A DNA stretch of 64,000 nucleotides from Dietzia alimentaria 72. GTDB taxonomy: Bacteria; Actinomycetota; Actinomycetes; Mycobacteriales; Mycobacteriaceae. A program made the translations under genes and the position numbers. The DNA is taken from assembly GCF_000226215.1 (NCBI RefSeq), contig NZ_AGFF01000023.1:248001-312000 (forward strand), written 5' to 3'. Under the pieces are notes generated by a model. That model saw nothing but the letters and a program-made list of their open reading frames with translations. It searched no databases and was not told where the DNA came from. This document shows positions 33,893-42,788 of the stretch, piece after piece. Position 1 is the first letter of the stretch, and every line of letters starts with the position of its first letter.

Positions 33893-34348
33893 ATGTACTG
33901 CCCGACATGCCACCACGAGGACTCCCGGGTGATCGACTCACGGTCAGTCGACGAGGGCCAGGCGATTAGGCGTCGGCGGGAGTGCCCGGAGTGTGGCCAC
34001 CGATTCACGACACTCGAAACACCACTGCTGACCGTTCTGAAACGAAACGGCGTCACCGAGGCGTTCAGCCGCGACAAAGTCGTCCGCGGGGTTCGTCGGG
34101 CATGTCAGGGACGATCTGTAGACGAAGATGCCCTCCGTCGTCTCGCACAGCAGGTCGAAGACGCGGTCCGCGCTGGCGGTGTCTCGGAGGTACCCGCGCA
34201 TGAGATCGGGCTCGCGATCCTGGGGCCTTTGCAGGACCTGGACGAAGTGGCCTACCTACGCTTCGCGTCCGTGTATAAGCAATTCAGTTCGGCAGATGAC
34301 TTCGAGCGAGAGATCATCAGTCTGCGCGAGCGCCGCGCCCTCCGGTAG
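33893..34348 (+). CDS. nrdR: transcriptional repressor NrdR
   Basis: A 151-residue repressor of ribonucleotide reductase genes that senses ATP/dATP. The zinc ribbon has C3, C6, C31 and C34 (CPTC, CPEC). The ATP-cone follows, [24 protein letters not shown], with the core [12 protein letters not shown]. Length is exactly that of the family. ATG 33893 has AAGGG 10 bases upstream. The frame is open into the upstream gap, but the ATG gives the conserved MYCP start. It converges on hrpA. Confidence 0.97.
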   Translation: MYCPTCHHEDSRVIDSRSVDEGQAIRRRRECPECGHRFTTLETPLLTVLKRNGVTEAFSRDKVVRGVRRACQGRSVDEDALRRLAQQVEDAVRAGGVSEVPAHEIGLAILGPLQDLDEVAYLRFASVYKQFSSADDFEREIISLRERRALR

Positions 34349-34361
34349 CGGCCCCGGCCGG

Positions 34362-37300
34362 TCAGCGTGAGCGACGGGGAGCCAGTGCCGTGGTGACGGC
34401 TTTGTCGATCCGCTCAGCTGACACCGGACGGGCGGTCCCCAGCGATTGGGCAAACAACCCCACCCGATACTCCGCCAAGAGCCATCGCAGCTCCCGCACC
34501 GCGCGCGCACCCCCCGGACGCCGCCGCAACAAGACCACTGCCTCTTCGACGGATTGCTCGGATCGAGCCAGTCGTGTCGTGAGGTCATCGTGACGTACCG
34601 GGGACTTTTCAGCCATATCCAGCCTCAACCCCACTCCCCGTACGTGTCGCTCGAGGTGGGGTAGGACATCCGCGGGGTGCCGCGCGAGGAAGCCCTTGCC
34701 CACCAGGAACTCGAGCGACGGCGCTACAGCATCCGAAACATCCGGTCGGGCCTCAGAGAGTTGGCGTGCGACACGCTGCGCGACCACCAGCGCCGGAAGC
34801 GCTGACGAGATAGTCGCCGCCACAGCGCCCGGCACCGCGGAGGCGGCCGTTTCACGCAGCTCCTGATACTCGCCTACGGACAACACCGGCACACCCTTGC
34901 GGCGAGCGATGATGCGCCCGCTTGCCGCCAACGCCGCGTCAGAGACCAACGCCTCCGCGCCCCCATGCGGATATTGCGTCAGCGCGAGTCTTTGCTCCAC
35001 AGAACGGCCTTTCAGTATCGAACCTGAAGAAACCAATCCCGACGAGACCATCTTGAGCACCGCGGTGGCCTGGGTCGCGCGCTGCTCATCCTCGGTGGCA
35101 CACGCGATAACGTGAATCCCGTCGTCCCGTACGACAAGCGCCGGATAGACGGTGACCTCCACGCCGTCTACTGATCCGGTGATGGACGGTGGCAGGTCAC
35201 CGATGGACTCGGCGGTCCACTCTGCGTAGGGGCCGTCATCGGGGACCAGGCGCGCATTGAGAGTTGAACGCACCTTGTCCATTAATTTCGTGCGTAGAGC
35301 TGCCAGGTCGGTTCCGGAGGCGACCACCTCGTCACCCTCGACGATCTCGAAACGCACCCGAAGATGCACGGGCAGCTGGTTCATGTCGAATTCCCGGGCG
35401 TCCACGGTCGTACCGATACGTCTTGACAAAGCCTTCGCCAGTGCCACCGGCAGCGGGGCGGATCGTGGTTTGAGGTCTTCTGCCAGCAACGCAGCGAATT
35501 CCGCGGGTGGCGAGCAGAGGCGCCGCAGGTACTTGGGCAGGGTTCGGAGCATCTCCGTATAGAGCTCCTCCCGCAGGCCCGGCACCAACCACTCGAAACC
35601 TGCAGACGCGACGGACGAAAGCTGCGGCAGTGGGATCCGGACGGTGATGCCGTCGGCGGCGACCCCGGGATCGAATGCGTACACCAACTCGAAACGGCGG
35701 TCGCCCTGGAGCCAGAACGGTGGGAAATCGCCTGCGTCCGGGGCGGATTCCGCGGTCCGGATGTCCTCAGGCTGCAGACGTAGTGCGTCTGGCTGCTTGT
35801 GTCCGCGCTTCTTCCACCAGGACTCGAGATGCCGCACCGAGGTGATGTTCTCGGGAAGGCGAGCCAGGTAGAACTCGACCAGAGCGTCGTCATCGATCAC
35901 CAGGTCGCGGCGGCGGCTCCGCGTTTCCAACTCACGAGCACTCTGGACGGCTTTGGCGTTCTCGACGATGACGGGGACGCGCGTATTCGCTCGCTGCTCA
36001 ACGATCCCGTTGCGGACGAGGAACTCCCGGGCGAGTGGTGCATCGACCTTGGACAGCAGGATTCGGCGGGCCTCCACGACGGTCAGTCCGAGCAGCAGGA
36101 CCTTTTCGTAGGCCATCGCGGCGCCCTGCGCGTCGGACCAGTGAGGTTCGGAGTACTGGTAGCGGACCAGGTGCCCCCCGATCTGTTCGATCCACGCGGG
36201 GTCGATACGGGCTACGTCGCGGGCCCACAGCCGCGAAGTCTCCACCAGTTCCGAGGCCATCACCCAGGAGGGCGGTTTTTTGGCCAGGTCCGAGCCGGGG
36301 AACACCTGGAATCGAATGCCCCGCGTGCCGCGGAACTCGCGCGTATCTCCGTCGCGCGCACCCACATTGGTCAGTAGACCGGTGAGCACAGCCTTGTGCA
36401 GGTCGTCCTCCGCAGCGTGCCCCGAGGCGGGATGCCAACCCCTGTCTCGACACATCCCCTTCAGTTGGGACGTGAGGTCCTGCCATTCACGGATCCGTAG
36501 CCAGTGCAGATACTCGGCCTTGCACATCTTCCGGAACGCGCTGCCGGACAGTTCGCGGCGCTGTTCGGTGATGTACCGCCAGAGATTCAGGTATCCGAGG
36601 AAATCTGAGCTCTTGTCAGTGAACCGGCGATGCAACTGATCAGCCTTGTCGCGTTCCTCGGCGGGCCTTTCCCGGACATCTTGCACGGTCAACGCCGCCA
36701 CCAGGACCAGGACGTCTCCCAGCGACCCGTTGCGATGACCCTCGACGACCATTCGGGCGAGTCGGGGATCGAGGGGGAGTGAGGCCATGTCTCGGCCCAC
36801 CGTGGTCAAGCGAGGGCGCTCATCGTCGTCGACCGTCACCGCTCCCAGTTCGGTGAGCAACATCGTCCCGTCACGGACGGACTTCCGATCGGGGGGTTCA
36901 ACGAACGGAAAATCGTCCACGGGCCCCAGGTCGAGGTCAGCCATCGACAGGATCACGGACGCCAGGTTGGTGCGGAGGATCTCAGGGTCCGTGAACTCGG
37001 GCCGTGAGTCGAAGTCCTCCTCCGAGTACAGGCGTATACAGATGCCGTCGGCGACGCGACCGCAGCGTCCTGCGCGCTGGGCGGCGGAGGCCTGCGACAC
37101 CGGTTCTATAGGTAGGCGTTGAACCTTGGTGCGGGTGGAGTAGCGCGAGATGCGGGCCAGCCCCATGTCCACTACGTAACGGATTCCGGGGACGGTCACG
37201 GACGTCTCGGCGATGTTCGTGGACAGGACCACGCGTCGGGTGGAGTGAGCCCGGAACGCCCGATTCTGTTCAGCGGCCGTCAGTCGTGCGAACAGGGGGA

Positions 37301-38276
37301 AGATCTCAGTGTTCTTGAACTTGCGGCCGCGCAGAACTTCTTCCGCGTCGCGGATCTCACGCTCGCCTGACAGGAACACCAGAACGTCACCGTCGTCTTC
37401 ACGGAGGAGTTCGGCCACGGCGTCGGCGAGACCATCCATAGGGTCCAGGTCTACGACACGGTCGCCGTGCTGCACCTGTAGGGGCCGGTAGCGGACCTCG
37501 ACGGGAAACGTGCGCCCGGACACCTCGATGACGGGGGCGGGACGACCGTCCGGCCCGGCGAAGTGGCGGGCGAACCGTTCCGGGTCGATGGTGGCGGAAG
37601 TGATGATGATCTTCAGGTCGGGCCGGCGCGGCAGGATCTGTCGGAGGTATCCCAACAGGAAGTCGATGTTGAGACTGCGCTCGTGTGCCTCGTCGATGAT
37701 GATGGTGTCGTAGGCGCGAAGTAGCCTGTCGCGTCGGATCTCGGCCAGCAGGATGCCGTCGGTCATCAGCTTGACCGCGGTGTCCGGCCCTGTGCGGTCG
37801 TCGAAACGGACGGCGGAGCCCACCACCCCGCCGATCTCGACGCCCAGTTCGTGAGCGATGCGTTCGGAGACGGACCGGGCGGCGAGGCGCCGGGGCTGGG
37901 TGTGCCCGATCATGCCGCGGACGCCGCGTCCCAGTTCGAGGCAGATCTTGGGGATCTGGGTGGTTTTTCCGGAGCCGGTCTCGCCGGCGATCACCACCAC
38001 CTGGTTATCCCGGATCGCCGCGGCGATCTCGTCTTTGCGTTCGCTGACCGGAAGTTGCGGCGGGTACTCGGGGACTGGGATCAATTCGGCACGACGTTGC
38101 AGTCGCGCGGCGGCATCGTTGACCCGGGTGCCCAGGTCGCCGAGTTGGTCTGCGCGGGCGCGGCGGATGCGCGGGCGCAATCGGTGCGCATCGAGGGAGC
38201 CGACGTCGTCGAGTCGGACGAGCAGTTCGTGGCGTGCCCTGCGGAGTTCGGGGGCTGGAGAAGAGGACGACGACAT
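34362..38276 (-). CDS. hrpA: ATP-dependent RNA helicase HrpA (DEAH box)
   Basis: A 1304-residue helicase, full length for HrpA (about 1300). Walker A GETGSGKTT lies at 98-106 and DEAH at 195-198, with the SAT motif in IIITSATIDPERF. The helicase C domain has VVLSTNIAETSVTVPGI and QRAGRCGRV. Ratchet/OB domains and the long DUF3418 C-terminus follow (for example FEWLVPGLREELY). In Escherichia coli HrpA resolves stalled ribosomes and processes mRNA. ATG 38276 is used; the next in-frame methionine is far inside. Confidence 0.96.
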   Translation of the reverse strand: MSSSSSPAPELRRARHELLVRLDDVGSLDAHRLRPRIRRARADQLGDLGTRVNDAAARLQRRAELIPVPEYPPQLPVSERKDEIAAAIRDNQVVVIAGETGSGKTTQIPKICLELGRGVRGMIGHTQPRRLAARSVSERIAHELGVEIGGVVGSAVRFDDRTGPDTAVKLMTDGILLAEIRRDRLLRAYDTIIIDEAHERSLNIDFLLGYLRQILPRRPDLKIIITSATIDPERFARHFAGPDGRPAPVIEVSGRTFPVEVRYRPLQVQHGDRVVDLDPMDGLADAVAELLREDDGDVLVFLSGEREIRDAEEVLRGRKFKNTEIFPLFARLTAAEQNRAFRAHSTRRVVLSTNIAETSVTVPGIRYVVDMGLARISRYSTRTKVQRLPIEPVSQASAAQRAGRCGRVADGICIRLYSEEDFDSRPEFTDPEILRTNLASVILSMADLDLGPVDDFPFVEPPDRKSVRDGTMLLTELGAVTVDDDERPRLTTVGRDMASLPLDPRLARMVVEGHRNGSLGDVLVLVAALTVQDVRERPAEERDKADQLHRRFTDKSSDFLGYLNLWRYITEQRRELSGSAFRKMCKAEYLHWLRIREWQDLTSQLKGMCRDRGWHPASGHAAEDDLHKAVLTGLLTNVGARDGDTREFRGTRGIRFQVFPGSDLAKKPPSWVMASELVETSRLWARDVARIDPAWIEQIGGHLVRYQYSEPHWSDAQGAAMAYEKVLLLGLTVVEARRILLSKVDAPLAREFLVRNGIVEQRANTRVPVIVENAKAVQSARELETRSRRRDLVIDDDALVEFYLARLPENITSVRHLESWWKKRGHKQPDALRLQPEDIRTAESAPDAGDFPPFWLQGDRRFELVYAFDPGVAADGITVRIPLPQLSSVASAGFEWLVPGLREELYTEMLRTLPKYLRRLCSPPAEFAALLAEDLKPRSAPLPVALAKALSRRIGTTVDAREFDMNQLPVHLRVRFEIVEGDEVVASGTDLAALRTKLMDKVRSTLNARLVPDDGPYAEWTAESIGDLPPSITGSVDGVEVTVYPALVVRDDGIHVIACATEDEQRATQATAVLKMVSSGLVSSGSILKGRSVEQRLALTQYPHGGAEALVSDAALAASGRIIARRKGVPVLSVGEYQELRETAASAVPGAVAATISSALPALVVAQRVARQLSEARPDVSDAVAPSLEFLVGKGFLARHPADVLPHLERHVRGVGLRLDMAEKSPVRHDDLTTRLARSEQSVEEAVVLLRRRPGGARAVRELRWLLAEYRVGLFAQSLGTARPVSAERIDKAVTTALAPRRSR

Positions 38277-38309
38277 GATGCCCCCAGGATATCGGCTCCC
38301 GGCGCGATG

Positions 38310-38498
38310 TCAGGTGACGCCGCTGTCCCGGTGGGATTGGATGCGCGCGTAGCGCTCGTGCAACTGCTCGCGGATCTCTTCAGGTTGGTAGGTACGGCGT
38401 CGACGTTCGGTGCGGGCGACGAGGATGCCGGAGGCTGCCACGCCTACCACCCCGGCCGCGCCGACCACCTTGAGCCACTGCCGTCCTCTGGGAGCCAT
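38310..38498 (-). CDS. small single-pass membrane protein
   Basis: A 62-residue predicted protein: a short basic start, MAPRGRQWLKVVG, one glycine/alanine/valine-rich helix (about 10-30) and a basic, soluble C-terminus, RRRRTYQPEEIREQLHERYA. It lies 33 bases upstream of hrpA on the same strand. No family is recognised. Basic-hydrophobic-charged layout and short distance to hrpA favour a real gene, but there is no strong ribosome-binding sequence. Confidence 0.55.
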   Translation of the reverse strand: MAPRGRQWLKVVGAAGVVGVAASGILVARTERRRRTYQPEEIREQLHERYARIQSHRDSGVT

Positions 38499-38546
38499 GG
38501 AACCAAGCGTAGGCCGTGTCCGTGTTCGGACTGGCAGGATCGCGTC

Positions 38547-39308
38547 ATGACCGTCGACACCGTTCCTCTGGCCGCCGCGGCCCACCGCACCCGCACCGGC
38601 GACCTGTGGGTGTTCCGTGGCCGTGCACCGGCCGACCGGCTCATCCAGACGTTGACCAATTCCCCCGTGAACCACGTGGGGGTAGCCGTGGTCCTGGGTG
38701 ACATGCCGCCGTTGATGTGGCACGCGGAGATGGGACGGGGATTGACCGACGTATGGACCGGCAGGCGCCAACGCGGGGTCCAACTGCACGACCTCGAGGC
38801 AGCGGTGCGTCAGTGGACCGGGCCGTACGGTCAGCGGGCGTGGTTCCGGCAGATCGAGCCCGAGGTCGGCCGAGCGGAGGAGGATGCATTGCTGACCTCG
38901 ATCGCCCGGCTCGACGGGGTGTCATTCCCCTCGGCGGGGCGTCTGACCGCGCGGTGGGCTCGCGGACGACTGGCATCGCGGGGCCGACGTTCGGATCTCA
39001 CGACCAGCGGCCGAGGGTCCCTACCGGGACGGGATGACGACGACGAAGCACGCGGCACGGGCATCCGGGCCCGCCTCGGGCTCGGTGGGCGTAATCGCCC
39101 GGGCGCGGCACTACGCATGGAGGCAGCGTACTGCGCGGAGGTTGTCGGGCTCACGCTCGAGGAAATGGGGATCCTGCTGCCAGCCGGGGACGTGAGCTGG
39201 TACGACCCCGGCCGGTTCTGGAGCGGGGATGACCTGCCGCTGGCGCCCGGCTGGAGCTATGGCAGGGAGATCGCCGTGACGGTCAACCACCCAGGATCGC
39301 GTCACTGA
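38547..39308 (+). CDS. permuted NlpC/P60 (YiiX-like) cysteine hydrolase-like protein
   Basis: A 253-residue protein. The likely catalytic pair is H43 in NSPVNHVGVAVV and C196 in EAAYCAEVVGLTLEEMG; histidine before cysteine is the order of the circularly permuted NlpC/P60 (YiiX/LRAT-like) group. A glycine/arginine-rich, probably disordered stretch (140-185) separates them. No signal peptide is visible, so a cytoplasmic role, perhaps on lipids or acyl groups as in LRAT-like members, is more likely than cell-wall cleavage. AGGA 7 bases upstream supports ATG 38547. The end overlaps the converging TrkA-type gene by 26 bases. Confidence 0.72.
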   Translation: MTVDTVPLAAAAHRTRTGDLWVFRGRAPADRLIQTLTNSPVNHVGVAVVLGDMPPLMWHAEMGRGLTDVWTGRRQRGVQLHDLEAAVRQWTGPYGQRAWFRQIEPEVGRAEEDALLTSIARLDGVSFPSAGRLTARWARGRLASRGRRSDLTTSGRGSLPGRDDDDEARGTGIRARLGLGGRNRPGAALRMEAAYCAEVVGLTLEEMGILLPAGDVSWYDPGRFWSGDDLPLAPGWSYGREIAVTVNHPGSRH

Positions 39309-40026
39309 GTTCTGCCTCGACCTCTTCGGGGGCCACCACCAATAGTTCGTCACCGGGTTCGAAGGGCACGTCGGGTTCGGGCACGATCACGCGGCCCCCG
39401 CGCAGGATCGCGACCAGGGCGGCGTCCCGGGGGAAGCGGACGCGGGCCACGGAGCGGCCGGCGAGCGGCGTCTGGTCCGGCAGCGTCACGCTGACCAGGT
39501 TGGCGCCACCGCGTCGGAGCGTCATCAGCCGGACCACGTCGCCCACTGACACCGCCTCCTCGACCACGGAGACGATCAGGCGGGGGGTGGACACCGCCAC
39601 GTCCACGCCCCAGCGTTCATCGAAGAGCCAGTCGTTGCGGGGGTCGTTGACGCGGGCCACGACACGGCCCACGGCGAACTCGGTCTTGGCGAGCAGGCTC
39701 ACCACCAGGTTGACCTTGTCGTCTCCGGTGGCGGCCACCACAACATCGGCGTCTTCGACGTGCAGTTGTTCGAGGAAGCTGAGCTCGCACGCGTCCCCGA
39801 CCCGTTGCTCGGCGTCGTCTACCGGGTCGGCCACGAACACGGACGATCGCTTGTCGACCAGGGTCACGTGGTGGGAGCCTGCCAGCAACTCTCTGGCGAT
39901 CGACCGTCCCACGACACCGGCGCCGGCCACGACGACCCGCATGGTCGAGGCGCGTGCGGTGGGCGCCGGGTCGGAGTTGAGGAGTCCGGTGCCGTCGGCG
40001 TAGTCCGGAACCGGATTCTCAGGCAT
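39283..40026 (-). CDS. TrkA family potassium-channel regulatory protein (CeoC-like)
   Basis: A 247-residue protein with an RCK_N Rossmann domain (RVVVAGAGVVGRSIARELL, core VVVAGAGVVGRSIAREL) and an RCK_C domain near the end (FEPGDELLVVAPEE). An extra N-terminal stretch of about 28 residues precedes the Rossmann core; starting at ATG 39942 would remove it. ATG 40026 is preferred because GAGG lies 8 bases upstream and the start overlaps the end of the upstream gene by 8 bases. It pairs with the next gene to form the ceoBC-like duo. Confidence 0.88.
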   Translation of the reverse strand: MPENPVPDYADGTGLLNSDPAPTARASTMRVVVAGAGVVGRSIARELLAGSHHVTLVDKRSSVFVADPVDDAEQRVGDACELSFLEQLHVEDADVVVAATGDDKVNLVVSLLAKTEFAVGRVVARVNDPRNDWLFDERWGVDVAVSTPRLIVSVVEEAVSVGDVVRLMTLRRGGANLVSVTLPDQTPLAGRSVARVRFPRDAALVAILRGGRVIVPEPDVPFEPGDELLVVAPEEVEAELSDAILGG

Positions 40027-40681
40027 CGTGGGGACCTCGTTCCAGTATGTCGTCGAGATCGTCCACGACAGACGAGGGGACGGCGAGGTGGAGGACGTCA
40101 TCCGCCTGGACGATGGTGTCCTTGGCGGGAATCCGGCACTGGCCGAACCGCGTGAGCGCGGTGGCCCGCCCGGCGACGGAGTCGGCGAGCGCGTCGACCC
40201 GGGAACCCACCCACACCGTGGGGGTTTCCACGACTACCACGCATACAGAGCCGGTCGGTTCACGCCACACCACCGGGCTCGAGCCAGCGGCGATATAGCG
40301 GACTAATCGGCCGGTGGCCCATGGGACCGTGGCCACGGTCGGGATCCCCAGCCGTTCGTAGACCGCGGCGCGACCAGCGTCGTAGATGCGGGCGATCACG
40401 CGCTCCACACCATAGGTCTCGCGGGCCACCCGGGCGGCGATGATGTTGGAGTTGTCTCCCGAGGACACCGCAGCGAACGCGTCCGCGCCGTCGAGACCTG
40501 CGAGGTCGAGAACCTCGCGGTCGAACCCCAGACCGGCCACTGTCCGACCACTGAACCCCTCCGGGAGCCGGTCGAAGGCCGACGCATCGCGATCGATCAC
40601 CACCACGTCATGCCGGGAGGCGTCCAGTTCGGTGGCAAGCGCGGCGCCGACGCGCCCGCAGCCCAAGATGACGACCCTCAT
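40019..40681 (-). CDS. TrkA family potassium-channel regulatory protein (CeoB-like)
   Basis: A 220-residue protein with RCK_N motif MRVVILGCGRVGAALA and an RCK_C domain at the end (IVQADDVLHLAVP). It closely follows the mycobacterial CeoB pattern (DRDASAFDRLP, FSGRTVAGLGFDRE). With the downstream paralogue it likely forms a nucleotide-sensing ring controlling K+ uptake. No transmembrane potassium channel subunit is adjacent, so its partner must be encoded elsewhere, or may be the divergent permease. Confidence 0.88.
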   Translation of the reverse strand: MRVVILGCGRVGAALATELDASRHDVVVIDRDASAFDRLPEGFSGRTVAGLGFDREVLDLAGLDGADAFAAVSSGDNSNIIAARVARETYGVERVIARIYDAGRAAVYERLGIPTVATVPWATGRLVRYIAAGSSPVVWREPTGSVCVVVVETPTVWVGSRVDALADSVAGRATALTRFGQCRIPAKDTIVQADDVLHLAVPSSVVDDLDDILERGPHDA

Positions 40682-40775
40682 CGCGAGTCCAACTCCTCAC
40701 GGTCCACACCACGTGGACCCGTCCATTCACGGTACTCACGTTCCCCGGTGCTGTCCGACGCGGCGCGCGGGGCTC

Positions 40776-40781
40776 TACGAT
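40776..40781 (+). promoter_or_regulatory. -10 element TACGAT, leaderless permease gene
   Basis: TACGAT ends 6 bases before GTG 40788 in the gap divergent from the TrkA-type pair. Confidence 0.5.
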
Positions 40782-40787
40782 GTGTCG

Positions 40788-42788
40788 GTGTCCAGGATCT
40801 CCAAGGTCTCCGTCGGAGCCAAACGCCTGCTCGTAGGCCGTCCCTTCCGCAGCGACACCATCGGAACCACGGCTCTACGCAAGCGCGTGGCGCTCCCGGT
40901 GTTCGCCTCAGATGCCCTGTCCTCGGTGGCCTATGCCCCGCAGGAGATCTTTCTCGTCCTCTCGCTGGCCGGGATGTCAGCGCTCGCGTTCACCCCGTGG
41001 GTGGGGCTGGCGGTATCGATCGTCATGCTCGTCGTCGTCGCCTGCTACCGCCAGAATGTCCGCGCGTACCCGTCCGGCGGCGGTGACTATGAGGTCGCCA
41101 CCGTGAACCTGGGCCCGAATGCCGGGCTGGGGGTGGGGGCCGCCCTGCTCATCGACTACGTCCTGACGGTCGCGGTGTCGGTCTCCGCCGCGGCGGCGAA
41201 CGTCAGCTCGGCGATCCCGTGGGTGCAGTCATACGAGGTGGTGTTCGCGGTCCTCGCGATCATCGTGCTGGCCGCCCTCAACGTGCGTGGGATCCGCGAG
41301 ACCGGCACCATGTCGACGATCCCCGTTTACGCGTTCATGGCGGCCTTGACCGCGCTGATCGTCTGGGGGCTGTTCCAGGTGGACGTGCTGGGCCGCGATC
41401 TCGTGGCGGAGTCGGCGGACTTCGACCTGGTCACCCCAGACGGCGCCGCTGTGACGGGCCTGGCGTTGTTGTTTGTCGTGGCCAAGTCGTTCGCCGCCGG
41501 CAGCGCCGCGCTCACGGGCGTCGAGGCGATCCACAACGGTGTCCCGGCCTTCCGCAAACCGCGCGTCCGCAACGCGGCCACCACGCTCACGATGCTCGGC
41601 GTCCTGGCCGTGACATTTCTCATGGGACTGATCGCCCTGTCCGTAAAACTCGGATTGCAGATCGCCGAGGACCCGGCCACCCAATTGATCGGGGCACCGG
41701 AGGGGTATCGACAGAAAACTATGATCGCGCAGCTCGCCGAGCCCGTCTTCGCGAATCTGTCACCGATGTTCTACGTGGTGATGGGTGTGACGGCGCTGAT
41801 CCTCATGCTCGCTGCTAATACCGCATTCAACGGTTTCCCGATGCTCGCCTCGGTCCTGGCGCGCGACAAGTACCTGCCCAGGCAGCTCGCCACGCGGGGG
41901 GACAGGCTCGCGTTTTCCAACGGGATTCTGCTGCTGGCGGTGGCGGCGATCGCGCTCGTCGTAGCGTTCGATGCCGAGGTGACGATGCTGATCCAGCTGT
42001 ACATCGTCGGCGTGTTCGTCGCTTTCACGCTGGGTCAACTCGGGATGGTCCGCCACTGGACCCGACGGCTCGGCCATGAGGAGGTCCCCGCGGTCCGGGC
42101 CGGAGTGAAGCGGGCGCGGGCGCTGAACGCGGTGGGGCTGGTCCTCACAGCAAGCGTGCTCGTGATCGTCATGGCTACCAAGTTCCTCCCCGGCGCGTAC
42201 ATCGCGGTCCTGGCCATGGTGACGGTGTTCGTGGTGATGAAACTCATCCATCGGCACTACGACTCGGTTGCCAGGGAACTCGAGGAGTCGTCGTGGGAGG
42301 TGGTGTTGCCCAGCCGGACGCACTGCGTGGTGCTGGTGTCCAAGCTGCACCTGCCCACGCTGCGTGCGCTGGCGTACGCCAGAGCCACCCGACCCGACTC
42401 CATCGAGGCCTTGACGGTGAATATCGAGACCACCGAGACACGGGCGTTGGTACGCGAGTGGGAGGAACGGCGCATCTCGGTCCCGCTCAAGGTGGTCGAG
42501 TCCCCGTACCGTGAGATCAACCGCCCGGTCATCGACTACGTGACGCGGCTCCGGGAGCAGGCACCGCGGGACGTGGTGATCGTCTACATCCCCGAATACG
42601 TGGTGGGCCGGTGGTGGGAGCAGTTGCTACACAATCAGAGCGCACGGCGTCTCAAGACCCGACTCCTCTACGAGAGGGGCGTCATGGTGACCAGCGTGCC
42701 GTGGCAACTGTCGTCCTCGGACGGGCGGGCGGAGCAGGCGAGGGACGAACCGATCGTCGGACGCTGGAGAGGGCCGGGAACCAGATGA
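40788..42788 (+). CDS. APC superfamily permease with cytoplasmic C-terminal domain
   Basis: A 666-residue membrane protein with about 12 hydrophobic helices in the first 450 residues, then a soluble domain of about 200 residues. PVFASDALSSVAYAPQEI, YPSGGGDYEVATVNLGPNAG and FVVAKSFAAGSAALTGVEAI mark the APC family close to KimA-type K+ importers (core SSVAYAPQEI). Location opposite two RCK proteins supports potassium transport, but amino-acid transport is not excluded. GTG 40782 is an alternative in-frame start. Its stop overlaps the next ATG as ATGA. Confidence 0.85.
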   Translation: MSRISKVSVGAKRLLVGRPFRSDTIGTTALRKRVALPVFASDALSSVAYAPQEIFLVLSLAGMSALAFTPWVGLAVSIVMLVVVACYRQNVRAYPSGGGDYEVATVNLGPNAGLGVGAALLIDYVLTVAVSVSAAAANVSSAIPWVQSYEVVFAVLAIIVLAALNVRGIRETGTMSTIPVYAFMAALTALIVWGLFQVDVLGRDLVAESADFDLVTPDGAAVTGLALLFVVAKSFAAGSAALTGVEAIHNGVPAFRKPRVRNAATTLTMLGVLAVTFLMGLIALSVKLGLQIAEDPATQLIGAPEGYRQKTMIAQLAEPVFANLSPMFYVVMGVTALILMLAANTAFNGFPMLASVLARDKYLPRQLATRGDRLAFSNGILLLAVAAIALVVAFDAEVTMLIQLYIVGVFVAFTLGQLGMVRHWTRRLGHEEVPAVRAGVKRARALNAVGLVLTASVLVIVMATKFLPGAYIAVLAMVTVFVVMKLIHRHYDSVARELEESSWEVVLPSRTHCVVLVSKLHLPTLRALAYARATRPDSIEALTVNIETTETRALVREWEERRISVPLKVVESPYREINRPVIDYVTRLREQAPRDVVIVYIPEYVVGRWWEQLLHNQSARRLKTRLLYERGVMVTSVPWQLSSSDGRAEQARDEPIVGRWRGPGTR

